A DNA stretch of 64,000 nucleotides. It comes from Seinonella peptonophila (lineage in GTDB: Bacteria > Bacillota > Bacilli > Thermoactinomycetales > Thermoactinomycetaceae). The position numbers and the translations under genes were made by a program. Where the stretch lies: the NCBI RefSeq assembly GCF_900129355.1, contig NZ_FQVL01000002.1, positions 62,001 through 126,000 of the forward strand, given 5' to 3'. The notes beneath the pieces were generated by a model that made no database searches, had not been told where the DNA came from, and was given only the letters and a program-made list of their open reading frames with translations. This document shows positions 30,631-39,926 of the stretch, piece by piece (positions within the stretch are counted from its first letter, which is position 1; the number at the start of each line of letters is the position of its first letter).

Positions 30631-30665
30631 AACCCATAATGCTCTTTATTTGATTCTACTCCCAT

Positions 30666-32429
30666 TTACTTTGTAAAGTACTCTTTCCAGCGTGTGTCAA
30701 CTAATTGTATGGTCTGCTCGTCAGGTTCTACCTCAGCAGGATAAAAAGGTTTCATCCGTGCATCGATGACCAGTGGAAGTTGAAAGTTGATTTTGTTATG
30801 ATGAAGCTCTTTTTGAGCATAAATATCATGAGCTGGATCAAATCTGGTAAAAGTTGTCCAAAGAAAATCGGTTTGACTTTGAATCGAATCAACATCATCA
30901 ACCAGAAAGATGAGTGGCCAATCCTGTAGTTGCTCATGGTAATGATCAAGAATCATTTGTCCAAGTTGCGGTTCTTCCTCAAAAGATGCACCTGAGATTA
31001 GCAAACAACCTTTACAATAAGGCTTTATTTTTGGAGCAAGCTTTAAGACATCTCCTTGATATTGACTTGGTAACTCTCTAACTGGATCACCAATTCCTAA
31101 TAGAAAAGCCTTACTGCCATGATGAAATTTGCGTCCTGTATAATCAAGTGTATCGATAGAAGTATCATGAATAATAATCAAATCGCGTTCTGGCTGAAAA
31201 CGTGCCAGGATCAACTCTAGAAACTCTGAGAATCGACTAAGATCGCAATCTATATCAGTCAACATTAAAAACTTTGTCAAAGAGAGTTGACCTTCACCCA
31301 TAATCCGAAAAGCATGCCCTACTGCCTCCCGATGATAGCTTTCTCTAACAATCGCTCCTGTTAATGCATGGAAGCCAGATTCTGCATAAGACCATAATTT
31401 TTTCACGCCAGGCATGACCATTGGAAAAATAGGAGAAAATAAACGGAGCATATATTCACCTATATAATAATCTTCTTGTCTTGGCTTCCCTACTACTGTA
31501 GCGGGAAAAATAGCATCCTTCCGATGATAAAGGCGTTCTATTTCAAATATCGGAAAATCGTGTGTTAAGGAATAGTAACCAAAATGATCACCAAATGGTC
31601 CTTCAGCACGTCTTTCAAGTGCAGGAACAGATCCACAAAAAGCAAATTCTGCTTCTGCAATAAGCGGGTGAGTTATGTCTTTCATGCGCGTAAGATGTAA
31701 TTTATCACCCATGATAAATGATGCAAATAAGTATTCAGGGATCATTTCAGGCAGAGCGGCAATTGCGCTTAAAGTTAGAGCTGGAGGTCCACCAAGAAAA
31801 ACCGATACAGGTAATGATGCTCTTTTTTTCTCTGCCACCTGATGATGAAATCCACCACCTTTATGAATCTGCCAATGCATCCCTGTTGTATGCTGATTAT
31901 GTATTTGCATGCGGTAAACACCTAAATTATGCTCCTTTGTATCAGGATGCTCTGTATAAACCAATGGCAGGGTAAAAAAAGCGCCCCCATCTTCTGGCCA
32001 ACTTGTCAGCGCCGGTAAATGGTTCAGATTTACTTGTTTCATCTGACGTTCTAATACAGGTGCTTGCTCTGGGGATACAGTCTTAAAACCAGTCTGAGCA
32101 ACATCCCAAAGAGGCTGTCGCATTTTCCACAACTGAGTCATACGGGGTGGAAGAAGTTGGTGAACCGCTTGGGTTAACTGTATGATCAACTGTTCAGGGC
32201 GTGGTCCAAAAGCAAGTTCAATTCTACGTGGTGTTCCAAAAAGGTTTGTCACGATTGGAAATTTACTCCCTTTTGGATTTGTAAATAAAAGAGCTGGGCC
32301 ACCCTCTTCTATGATTCGACGATGAATCTCTGGGATTTCTAATGCGGGATCTACTGGGGCATCTACTTCAACAATTTCATTCTCTTTATATAAAAGCTTT
32401 AGATAGCTACGTAAATTTTTATGCATCAT
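30666..32429 (-). CDS. UbiD family decarboxylase (probable menaquinone biosynthesis)
   Basis: UbiD enzymes use prenylated FMN for reversible decarboxylation of aromatic or unsaturated acids. The 587-aa protein matches the long Bacillales form: PALLFTNPKGSKFPIVTNLFGT near residue 48, HKGGGFHHQVAEKK, PAEGDFGxxxG-like RAEGPFGDHFGYYS, and FPATVVGKPRQEDYYIGE. A role in menaquinone synthesis is inferred from annotation habits for this group, not from neighbours; no ubiX-like gene is in the window. The start is one of two adjacent ATGs after GGGAG. It has no counterpart between ileS and lspA in B. subtilis. Confidence 0.85.
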   Translation of the reverse strand: MMHKNLRSYLKLLYKENEIVEVDAPVDPALEIPEIHRRIIEEGGPALLFTNPKGSKFPIVTNLFGTPRRIELAFGPRPEQLIIQLTQAVHQLLPPRMTQLWKMRQPLWDVAQTGFKTVSPEQAPVLERQMKQVNLNHLPALTSWPEDGGAFFTLPLVYTEHPDTKEHNLGVYRMQIHNQHTTGMHWQIHKGGGFHHQVAEKKRASLPVSVFLGGPPALTLSAIAALPEMIPEYLFASFIMGDKLHLTRMKDITHPLIAEAEFAFCGSVPALERRAEGPFGDHFGYYSLTHDFPIFEIERLYHRKDAIFPATVVGKPRQEDYYIGEYMLRLFSPIFPMVMPGVKKLWSYAESGFHALTGAIVRESYHREAVGHAFRIMGEGQLSLTKFLMLTDIDCDLSRFSEFLELILARFQPERDLIIIHDTSIDTLDYTGRKFHHGSKAFLLGIGDPVRELPSQYQGDVLKLAPKIKPYCKGCLLISGASFEEEPQLGQMILDHYHEQLQDWPLIFLVDDVDSIQSQTDFLWTTFTRFDPAHDIYAQKELHHNKINFQLPLVIDARMKPFYPAEVEPDEQTIQLVDTRWKEYFTK

Positions 32430-32532
32430 TCCGCTCCCTTCTCATTTTATTATAACAGTATTTTCCGTTTATCAAATAACATGTCACAACATAGATCAGG
32501 GTAGTCTATTCAGGAAAGGAGAGGGATGAGCG

Positions 32533-33102
32533 ATGAATCAAAAGCAAAAACAACTTCTGTATGAAAAATTACTTATCGAAAAGAAAAACATTGAAACGCA
32601 ATCTAATAAAAACGAACACTTTGGATTAGAACAGTCAATGAATGAGTCCATTGGTGAATTATCTGGATATGATAATCATCCTGCCGACATTGGCTCTGAA
32701 ATGTTTGAACGCGAGAAAGACATTGCCTTACAAGATGCTAATGAACATCATCAGATTGAGATCGAAGAAGCGCTCATGAAAATGGAACAGGGAAAATATG
32801 GGATTTGCGAAGTTTGCCATCAACCCATTTCAGACGAACGTCTAGAAGCAATCCCTTGGGCTCGAACTTGCGTTGATCATGTAGAGCAACGTGGTAGAGA
32901 TCATCATACTCGTCCCATTGAGGAGGAAGTACTCTCTGAAATTGATTGGCAGAATAGCGGAGGAGAAGATGCGTGGGAGCGTGTAGAGGAGTACGGCACA
33001 TCAAATCCTCCAGATTTCTTTCGCAATGGAACCAATTACCAACGGTTAACTGTTGAAGCAGATGAACACGAAGATTATGAGTCGTTCGAAGACAGGTTGT
33101 AA
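32533..33102 (+). CDS. YteA-family DksA/TraR-type zinc-finger regulator (YlyA-like)
   Basis: The 189-aa protein has a long N-terminal helical part and a DksA/TraR zinc finger near residue 95 with ligands Cys-x2-Cys-x17-Cys-x2-His (GICEVC ... CVDH). This is the form seen in the bacillar YteA group, where His replaces the fourth Cys. Family members act on RNA polymerase, and YlyA of B. subtilis, encoded at the same place between ileS and lspA, has been linked to spore germination. The C-terminal third is acidic. GGAGAGG precedes the ATG. It is convergent with ileS and divergent from the UbiD gene. Confidence 0.88.
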   Translation: MNQKQKQLLYEKLLIEKKNIETQSNKNEHFGLEQSMNESIGELSGYDNHPADIGSEMFEREKDIALQDANEHHQIEIEEALMKMEQGKYGICEVCHQPISDERLEAIPWARTCVDHVEQRGRDHHTRPIEEEVLSEIDWQNSGGEDAWERVEEYGTSNPPDFFRNGTNYQRLTVEADEHEDYESFEDRL

Positions 33103-33115
33103 TTTAGCTTAGTGA

Positions 33116-33144
33116 ATGCCCCAACCTATCCGATTGGGGCATTT
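33116..33144. terminator. Terminator between the YteA-type gene and ileS
   Basis: ATGCCCCAA and TTGGGGCAT form a 9-bp stem followed by T-rich sequence on the plus strand, in the 44-nt gap between convergent genes. Confidence 0.7.
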
Positions 33145-33146
33145 TC

Positions 33147-36100
33147 TCATTCTACTATAGTATAGTGAATCACTGTACTTCCGATTCGAAGTTCTGTCAT
33201 TTCATCAATCTTTTCATATTTGAGTTCATCCAGTAAAACATTATCATGAAGTAGCTGTTCAAAGCTTTCAACAGCACTTTGTTCTTTTTCACCTAGATCA
33301 AGGACCAATTTGATCCGCTTTTCAACAGGCAAATCAAGTTTTTTACGCTCTTCCTGGATGGAACGAATCACTTCACGGACAAATCCTTCTTGCTTTAGTT
33401 CTGGCGTTAGTGTCGTTTTTAAAGCGACTGACAAAGTTTGTCCTGTTACAACAACCCAATTGTCCTTTGCCTGCTCAGATACAAGTAAGTGTTCCCTTAC
33501 ATCTAACTCAATTTTTGCTCCATCTTTAGCCTGATAAACTAACCCATTTTGCGATACAATTTTTTGCGTCTGATCTGATGAAAGCTGTTTGAGGTATGCT
33601 TGGATTTCCCCAACATAGCGCCCAAATTGAGGTCCAGCCACTCTTAAATTTAATTTCAAATCATAATTAAATAATTGCCCGGTATCCGAAAGAGATTGAA
33701 TTTCTTTCACATTGATCTCATCTTTAATAATGGCCTCATCAGAAGCAAAATGTACAGATTCCTCGCTCAGTACATATAAGAGTGACAAAGGCTGTCTTGT
33801 TTTAATACCCGCTTCATTTCTTGCATTTCGAGCCAATTCAACAATTTGTCGCACTTGCTTCATCTCGGCTTCTAATTGTAAATCGATTGCCTGCTCATCT
33901 ACTTGAGGGAAATCAGTATGATGCACACTTGATTGATTGGCACATAGATTTTGATAAATCTCCTCAGCTAGAAATGGCGCATAGGGAGCGACCATTTTAC
34001 TTAAAGTAACTAAGGCCTCATATAGAGTACGATATGCCGCTTTCTTATCCTCTCCTAATCCACTACCCCAGAATCGATCACGCGAACGACGAATATACCA
34101 ATTACTCAAGTCATCAATTAAATCCTCAATTAACCGTGCAGGACCTAATAAATCATTGTCATCCAACCCTTTGCGCACTTCTTTTAAAGTGCTATTTAAC
34201 CTTGAACGAATCCAACGATCTAAGCGGTGTGTTGAGGCCAATGCTTGATCTTTATCAGCTTCATAATGATCGATATCAGCATAGAGTGCATAGAAAGCAT
34301 GTACATTATTTAAGGTATCAATCACTTTCGATTTTGCCTCAGCCACAATACGTTCCGAAAAGCGTTTACTATTCCAAGGTGCACTATCTGAGAAAAGAGC
34401 CCATCGAAAAGCATCTGCTCCATAACGGTTGATAATCTCCCAAGGATCAACTACATTCCCTTTACTTTTTGACATTTTTTGTCCATTTTCATCTAAAATA
34501 TGTCCAGTAGAGATCACTGCTTTATAAGGCGTTTGGCCATTAAATAACGTTGAGACCGCTAATAAACTAAAGAACCATCCTCTTGTCTGATCTACACCTT
34601 CACAAATTATATCCGCGGGAAATTGCCGTTTAAATTTCTCTTGGTTTTCAAATGGATAGTGGTATTGGGCAAAAGGCATTGAACCGCTATCAAACCATAC
34701 ATCGATCACCTCTTTTGTCCGTACCATCTCCGAATCACATTGACTACACTTTAACTTGACTTCATCCACATAGGGTCGATGCAATTCTAAATCTGCTGAT
34801 ACATTACCGAGAGCATGTTTTCGCATTTCCTCATGACTATGTGGTGCAAATTGATGATCACAATGAGTACATTCCCATATATTAAGTGGCGTTCCCCAAT
34901 ATCGGTTACGACTGATGTTCCAGTCAACTAAGTCCTCTAAAAATTTACCAAATCGTCCTTCTTGCAAATGATCTGGATACCATTTGATCTGCCGATTATT
35001 CTCGATTAATTGATCTTTCACAGCCGTCGTCTGAATAAACCAACTTTCCATTGCATAATAGAGCAATGGTGTTTTACATCGCCAGCAAAATGGATATTTA
35101 TGTTCAATTTTCTCTTTGGAGAAGAGTCGATCCCGTTGAGCAAGTAGCTTCACAATTTCTACATCACAATCTTTTACAAAACGACCCGCTAGAGGCGTTA
35201 CTTCTTTGGTAAATTTACCTGCTTTATCTACTACTAAAATCAGACTGATCCCATTCTGCTTAGCAGCTTGATAATCATCTTCACCATGAGCTGGAGATGT
35301 ATGGACTATCCCCGTCCCTGATTGATCGCTTACATAATCAGCAGCAATGACCACATGACCATATTTCGGCTTGGCAAAGTCAAAAGGTGGTTCATATTTC
35401 TCACCCACAAATTCGTGCCCTGGATGTGTTGAAAGTACCTCATAATCTTCTTTAAAAATCGAAGGTACTAGTTTCTCTGCTACAATATATATCTCATCAC
35501 CTTGCTTTACACGAGCATATGAAAGTGATGGATTGATAGCAAGAGCAGCATTTGAAGGCAAAGTCCACGGCGTTGTTGTCCACGCAAGAAATGACTCTTT
35601 TGCGCTTTCACGAGGGAATTTAACCGTAACACTGATATCTTTTACCTGTTTGTACCCTTGAGCCACTTCATGTGAGCTGATCGCAGTTTGACAACTGGGA
35701 CAATAAGGGCTAACCCGATGCCCACGCTGGAGTAAACCACGCTGGTGAATGGTCGCTAAAATGTTCCATACGCTCTCTATATATTGATTATTAAGAGTAA
35801 TATATGGATTTTCCATATCTGTCCAATATCCAATGGCCTCTGTTAATTTTCGCCATTCTCGCTCATAAGTAAAGACACTTTGCTTACACTTTTCTACAAA
35901 TGCTTCAATTCCATACTCCTCAATCTCTTGTTTACCTGAAATACCTAACTCTTTTTCGACACCTAATTCAACTGGCAAACCATGAGTATCCCATCCTGCT
36001 TTACGGACTACTTGATAACCAGTCATGGTTCGATAACGACACAGAAAATCTTTGATGACCCGACCGAGAACATGACCGATATGAGGCATTCCATTCGCAG

Positions 36101-36242
36101 TAGGAGGACCTTCATAAAATACAAATGATGGACTTCCTTCTCTTTTCTTTATTGATTGTTCAAATGTTTTTTCTTTACGCCATTTTTGAAGTACCCTTTG
36201 TTCACGATCATACGCCTTTTCCTTTACATTAACACGCTGCAT
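33147..36242 (-). CDS. ileS: Isoleucyl-tRNA synthetase, IleS2 type
   Basis: The enzyme charges tRNA-Ile with isoleucine. The ~1031-aa protein has HIGH as PHIGH (about residue 55) and KMSKS as QKMSKSKGN, plus the CP1 editing domain (TTTPWTLPSN). Length and sequence (FYEGPPTANGMPHIGHVLG; AGWDTHGLPVELGVEKELG) are those of the IleS2 or eukaryote-like clade, not the ~920-aa IleS1 of B. subtilis, although it occupies the standard slot after divIVA. IleS2 enzymes are commonly mupirocin-resistant. The ATG at 36242 has AAGGA 9 nt upstream. A T-box leader precedes it. Confidence 0.95.
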   Translation of the reverse strand: MQRVNVKEKAYDREQRVLQKWRKEKTFEQSIKKREGSPSFVFYEGPPTANGMPHIGHVLGRVIKDFLCRYRTMTGYQVVRKAGWDTHGLPVELGVEKELGISGKQEIEEYGIEAFVEKCKQSVFTYEREWRKLTEAIGYWTDMENPYITLNNQYIESVWNILATIHQRGLLQRGHRVSPYCPSCQTAISSHEVAQGYKQVKDISVTVKFPRESAKESFLAWTTTPWTLPSNAALAINPSLSYARVKQGDEIYIVAEKLVPSIFKEDYEVLSTHPGHEFVGEKYEPPFDFAKPKYGHVVIAADYVSDQSGTGIVHTSPAHGEDDYQAAKQNGISLILVVDKAGKFTKEVTPLAGRFVKDCDVEIVKLLAQRDRLFSKEKIEHKYPFCWRCKTPLLYYAMESWFIQTTAVKDQLIENNRQIKWYPDHLQEGRFGKFLEDLVDWNISRNRYWGTPLNIWECTHCDHQFAPHSHEEMRKHALGNVSADLELHRPYVDEVKLKCSQCDSEMVRTKEVIDVWFDSGSMPFAQYHYPFENQEKFKRQFPADIICEGVDQTRGWFFSLLAVSTLFNGQTPYKAVISTGHILDENGQKMSKSKGNVVDPWEIINRYGADAFRWALFSDSAPWNSKRFSERIVAEAKSKVIDTLNNVHAFYALYADIDHYEADKDQALASTHRLDRWIRSRLNSTLKEVRKGLDDNDLLGPARLIEDLIDDLSNWYIRRSRDRFWGSGLGEDKKAAYRTLYEALVTLSKMVAPYAPFLAEEIYQNLCANQSSVHHTDFPQVDEQAIDLQLEAEMKQVRQIVELARNARNEAGIKTRQPLSLLYVLSEESVHFASDEAIIKDEINVKEIQSLSDTGQLFNYDLKLNLRVAGPQFGRYVGEIQAYLKQLSSDQTQKIVSQNGLVYQAKDGAKIELDVREHLLVSEQAKDNWVVVTGQTLSVALKTTLTPELKQEGFVREVIRSIQEERKKLDLPVEKRIKLVLDLGEKEQSAVESFEQLLHDNVLLDELKYEKIDEMTELRIGSTVIHYTIVE

Positions 36243-36261
36243 ATGCATTCATCCTTTCCTA

Positions 36262-36510
36262 AGAATACAAAAAAACCCGTCCAAAAAGGGACGAGTTACT
36301 CGCGGTACCACCCAGTTTCCATTGTGCTAGCTAACAAACAATGGCTCTTTAAAGCTGTAACGGAGCTAACCCGGCTTGACTTACTAAAATGTTCAGTCGC
36401 GCTTCTCTGAGAGGATATTCCACAAAGCAATTGTGGTTGACTTTCAGCTCTTGGTCAACTCTCTGTACACTTTTTGCTTCATGTACTTGGTCTCTTCATC
36501 AAATCCACTA
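36262..36510 (-). promoter_or_regulatory. T-box riboswitch controlling ileS
   Basis: On the minus strand the leader contains the T-box GGGTGGTACCGCG (about 36300-36313), which pairs with the tRNA acceptor end. It is followed by a terminator CTCGTCC-CTTTTT-GGACGGG with seven T (36267-36297). Upstream, a stem I region contains hairpins and the loop GTGGAATATCC, where an ATC triplet (36414-36416) is a plausible isoleucine specifier. Uncharged tRNA-Ile would favour the antiterminator and raise ileS expression. The exact 5' end of the leader was not determined. Confidence 0.92.
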
Positions 36511-36767
36511 ATTCATTTTTAATCGATCTCGACCAAATCCTATACTTCAATAAAGAGTTATCTTGGATAACCTCTTCTACTGAAAGATTTGCCAAGTTCA
36601 TCTCATGAGTTCTAGGTTCATATCATATTTGATATGATCTGGTCACATGGCTTACGCCATTCAGTGTTACTATTGTAATGAGAGGACACTTATTTGTAAA
36701 CCTTATTTTATATTGGACTTGTAAAGTGTCCCATGATTCTTCAATCCGGTAAGAACGAGAGTCAAAT

Positions 36768-37619
36768 TTAGAACATCGCCTTTTTCTTTAGTTTGCGTGA
36801 AGTTCTACGAAGTTCTCGACGTGGTTCTTCCTCTTCTTCTAGATAAGAAGTAGCTACTTCATCGAGTACGCTTGTATCTTCCATTGGGTGAAACTCATGT
36901 GTTTGCTGATCCATTAGTAACTCAGGATTATGTGGTTGATTGGAAAATTGTTCCAACTGACGGCCTGTTTCATCCAAGTTTGTTTCCAATTCTTCAAGGG
37001 ACTCCCAATCGGAGTTCTCCAATATATCAAGATGCGACTGAACCAATGTACGGAATCGAGCCCGATAAATCGTTGCCTTCTGTTTGAGATCCAGAAGCTC
37101 CGTATGTATCGCACGCGCTTTCTGTAAAGCCTCATTGATAATCCGATCTGCATTTTTCTCTGCTTCTTGTACGATCAGCTCAGCCTCTTTCTTCGCGTTG
37201 AGACGTACCTCTTCCGCAACCTCTTGTGCCACACGAATCGACTTATGGATACTTTGTTCCATCGACGATAAAGATGCTACAGACGGTTGTAGAGACATCT
37301 GCTCGGTCTGTTGAGGATAACGCGCTGGAACATGAGTCTGAGTTTGTTGCTGTTGCAATTGTGGTTGAGGTTGAGTCTGATGATGAGGATGAGTTTGGTG
37401 AGTTTGTGGGTTTGGATACATCTGCTCTCCGTCCATCATTTGCTCCAATTCACCCTGCAACTCTTCGACCTGTTGTTCTAATTCCATCTTTTCCCTAATT
37501 AATAACTCAAAATCCTTAATGATTTGATCAAGAAAATCATTGACCTCATCCACATCATACCCACGAAACGATCGTTTAAAGACCTTGTTGTGTATATCGT
37601 AAGGTGTAAGTGGTGACAT
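36768..37619 (-). CDS. divIVA: Cell division/polarity protein DivIVA
   Basis: DivIVA coats negatively curved membrane at poles and septa and recruits division and sporulation factors. The 283-aa protein begins MSPLTPYDIHNKVFKRSFRG, with the membrane-binding phenylalanine/arginine region, followed by coiled coils (about 30-65 and 120-195). It is longer than B. subtilis DivIVA (164 aa) owing to a His/Gln/Pro/Thr-rich linker at about 67-107 and an acidic-then-basic C-terminal extension after about 200. AGGAGGTG lies 5 nt before the ATG. It follows ylmH, as in the ylm cluster. Confidence 0.93.
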   Translation of the reverse strand: MSPLTPYDIHNKVFKRSFRGYDVDEVNDFLDQIIKDFELLIREKMELEQQVEELQGELEQMMDGEQMYPNPQTHQTHPHHQTQPQPQLQQQQTQTHVPARYPQQTEQMSLQPSVASLSSMEQSIHKSIRVAQEVAEEVRLNAKKEAELIVQEAEKNADRIINEALQKARAIHTELLDLKQKATIYRARFRTLVQSHLDILENSDWESLEELETNLDETGRQLEQFSNQPHNPELLMDQQTHEFHPMEDTSVLDEVATSYLEEEEEPRRELRRTSRKLKKKAMF

Positions 37620-37721
37620 CTCCGCACCTCCTAGGTTATTTGCATGCTCTATTCGACAATACTACCAGATATCCCTCTTGATTGCTATATATTTAAATTC
37701 AAAAAATAGATATCTACGTAA

Positions 37722-38495
37722 TTAGTCGAAATATACTACTAGCAGCTTATAATTTCCTTTTTTCGTCAATCTATTGCTGTCGATGATGGTGACTCGTCCA
37801 AAACCGCGAATTGAGAGAACATCTCCGTTCTTAACCAGTAAATCAGCTCGTTGAACTACACGCCAGTTCACCTTAGCTTTACCCGATTGAATCAAAGAAG
37901 AAACTTTAGAGCGGGAAAGTCTTAAAATACTTGCTAAAACAGCATCCAAACGCAGAGAAGAGACGAATATAGAACGTTCAACCTTTCGTGGTTCTGATTG
38001 ATAGAGTGACTCACGTGAAATCATTTCAACAGATACTGACTCTCGTCCTACTTGCTGAAGGGAAAAACAAATAAATTGACTAATCTCTTTGGCAATAATG
38101 ATATCGCACCCTGTCATATGGGGGATCAAATCACCTATTTTTTCTCTACGGAGACCCAATCCTAAAATGGCTCCAAGTACATCCCCGTGTTGCAGTCTCG
38201 TTCCTGAACGGGCGATCAGGCGATAATAAGCGAGCGACTCCTCATCAAATTCTGAGCTTAGAACTTTCTGAGCCATGATAGCGCGACATCTCTCTGCATT
38301 TGGATACCCTCCATCAAATTGGAGAGAAATTTCCCTTTCTCTATTTACTAACGTTTTAAGTATATACTGCTCGCGTGGGTCAAGAAAAGGCGTTGTGATA
38401 AATTGGTAATGAAGGGCTCTTTCTAACCAATCTGTACAGCGCTCAATGAAAGGATGTTCATCTTTTGAAAAATGCTCAAAAAAAGTTCCCTTCAA
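37722..38495 (-). CDS. ylmH: S4-domain RNA-binding protein YlmH
   Basis: The 257-aa protein has an N-terminal YlmH domain and a C-terminal S4 domain ([23 protein letters not shown], about 180-250). In B. subtilis YlmH has been reported to act on stalled 50S subunits and to substitute for RqcP; that would link it to rqcH elsewhere in this window, but this is by family knowledge only. The start is a TTG overlapping the yggT stop by 4 nt, so translation is coupled. Confidence 0.9.
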   Translation of the reverse strand: MKGTFFEHFSKDEHPFIERCTDWLERALHYQFITTPFLDPREQYILKTLVNREREISLQFDGGYPNAERCRAIMAQKVLSSEFDEESLAYYRLIARSGTRLQHGDVLGAILGLGLRREKIGDLIPHMTGCDIIIAKEISQFICFSLQQVGRESVSVEMISRESLYQSEPRKVERSIFVSSLRLDAVLASILRLSRSKVSSLIQSGKAKVNWRVVQRADLLVKNGDVLSIRGFGRVTIIDSNRLTKKGNYKLLVVYFD

Positions 38496-38767
38496 ACAAA
38501 AACCATTCCTATGAGCCCTATAAGATAGACGAGTCCCAGATAAATAAAACGTAGTGCAAGGATCGCTACAATCGGAGATAGATCAATCATCCCAATGGGA
38601 GGAATAATCCGACGAAACACAGAAAGATACGGTTCAACGATCATAGCTAGCACTCTACCGACTGATGATTCCTGTAACTGAGGAATCCATGACATCAAGA
38701 TATAGATAAAAATCAATATACTGTAGATATTAAACGCCCAACTCAAGATAAAAAGTATCCAGTCCAT
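38492..38767 (-). CDS. YggT family membrane protein (YlmG)
   Basis: The 91-aa protein has two transmembrane helices (about 5-25 and 65-88) flanking the conserved loop SWIPQ...[25 protein letters not shown]. Family members are linked to division-site or membrane organisation, without a defined activity. I chose the ATG at 38767 because AGAGGTG lies 9 nt upstream; a GTG at 38779 overlaps that site. It lies between sepF and ylmH as usual. Confidence 0.9.
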   Translation of the reverse strand: MDWILFILSWAFNIYSILIFIYILMSWIPQLQESSVGRVLAMIVEPYLSVFRRIIPPIGMIDLSPIVAILALRFIYLGLVYLIGLIGMVFV

Positions 38768-38791
38768 ACTATCGGTCACCTCTTGATCCTA

Positions 38792-39223
38792 CTACAATGG
38801 GTCATTCTCTTGTAGCATTTCCGTGATTGTTCCTTGCACATCTACATTGGCAGGAGCACAAATGAAAATATGTGGACCCAACTTCTGTATGCTTCCTCCC
38901 AGAGCATATACAGTTCCACTTAAAAAATCAACAATCCGAATTGCCTGATCGCGTCTAACCAATTGAAGATTGACCACTACTGGACGATGACTTTTAAGAT
39001 TATCAGCAATCTCTTGTGAATCTTCATAGGACCGAGGTTCAAACAAAACAAGACGAATATTTTTTTGGGTATGTAATGAAACGATGTTGTTTTTTGATTT
39101 ACTCATCGATGAAGCATCCATCTCCTCGTATTCATCATCGTATTGTTCATCTTCTTCATTCATCCCAAAAAAACCCATAATACGATTCATCAATGTTTGA
39201 TCCGTGCTCTCAGATTGACTCAT
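38792..39223 (-). CDS. sepF: Cell division protein SepF
   Basis: SepF tethers FtsZ to the membrane and bundles filaments in Gram-positive bacteria. The 143-aa protein has an N-terminal amphipathic segment (LMNRIMGFFGM) that acts as membrane anchor in the family, an acidic linker, and a C-terminal SepF domain (IRLVLFEPRSYEDSQEIADNL ... VDFLSGTVYALGGSIQKLG). The ATG at 39223 has AGAGGAG 9 nt upstream; the frame back to 39271 overlaps yggS. Confidence 0.94.
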   Translation of the reverse strand: MSQSESTDQTLMNRIMGFFGMNEEDEQYDDEYEEMDASSMSKSKNNIVSLHTQKNIRLVLFEPRSYEDSQEIADNLKSHRPVVVNLQLVRRDQAIRIVDFLSGTVYALGGSIQKLGPHIFICAPANVDVQGTITEMLQENDPL

Positions 39224-39228
39224 TTGGA

Positions 39229-39915
39229 TCAACTCCTCTTTCCCACTAAGACGGAGCCTAGACGTACCCATGTTGCCCCTTCTTCTATCGCTACTTCAAA
39301 GTCTTGTGACATACCCATCGACAAATGCGGCACTTTTATCTGTGGATGTTGTAACTGTTGCAATTCATGCTGCAATCGTTTTAACTCCCGAAAAACAGGC
39401 CTTACCTCTTCTGAATTAGGAGTTAGGGGCGCCATCGTCATCAAGCCCACAATCTCAATAGAAGATAAATTCGCCACATCCAGTGCAAAATCTTTCAATT
39501 CATGAGAATAAATTCCATTTTTTTGCTTTTCTTGTGCAACATTTACTTGGAGAAAGCACTTCATACTCTCTCCACGTTGCTTTAGACGCTTGTCCAATTC
39601 TTGAGCTAAAGACCATCGATCAAGGGAGTGAAGATATTGAAAACGGCCTATAATCTCTTTTACCTTATTTCGCTGTAAATGACCAATAAAATGCCAAACT
39701 CCCCGATCACCGATTTGCTTCCACTTTGGAACTGCATCTTGCACTTTACTTTCACCAATTTGATTCAATCCCGAATCTAAGACAGCCTGAGTCGTATCTA
39801 CATCGACATACTTTGTTACTGCAACCACTTGTACATCATTTGGATTTCGATCGACTCGGTGGCAACTATCAATTATGCGTTGCTGTACAAGTTTCCAATT
39901 TTGTTGAAGCTGCAT
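39229..39915 (-). CDS. PLP homeostasis protein, YggS family (YlmE)
   Basis: YggS/PLPBP proteins bind pyridoxal phosphate and influence vitamin B6 and amino acid homeostasis. The 228-aa TIM-barrel protein has the PLP lysine in VVAVTKYV, then WHFIGHLQRNKVK, LSMGMSQDFEVAI and the phosphate-binding end VRLGSVLVG. The ATG at 39915 has GAGGTG about 6 nt upstream. It lies 11 nt after pgeF in the conserved ylmC-ylmD-ylmE-sepF run. Confidence 0.94.
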   Translation of the reverse strand: MQLQQNWKLVQQRIIDSCHRVDRNPNDVQVVAVTKYVDVDTTQAVLDSGLNQIGESKVQDAVPKWKQIGDRGVWHFIGHLQRNKVKEIIGRFQYLHSLDRWSLAQELDKRLKQRGESMKCFLQVNVAQEKQKNGIYSHELKDFALDVANLSSIEIVGLMTMAPLTPNSEEVRPVFRELKRLQHELQQLQHPQIKVPHLSMGMSQDFEVAIEEGATWVRLGSVLVGKRS

Positions 39916-39926
39916 TGATCCCACCT

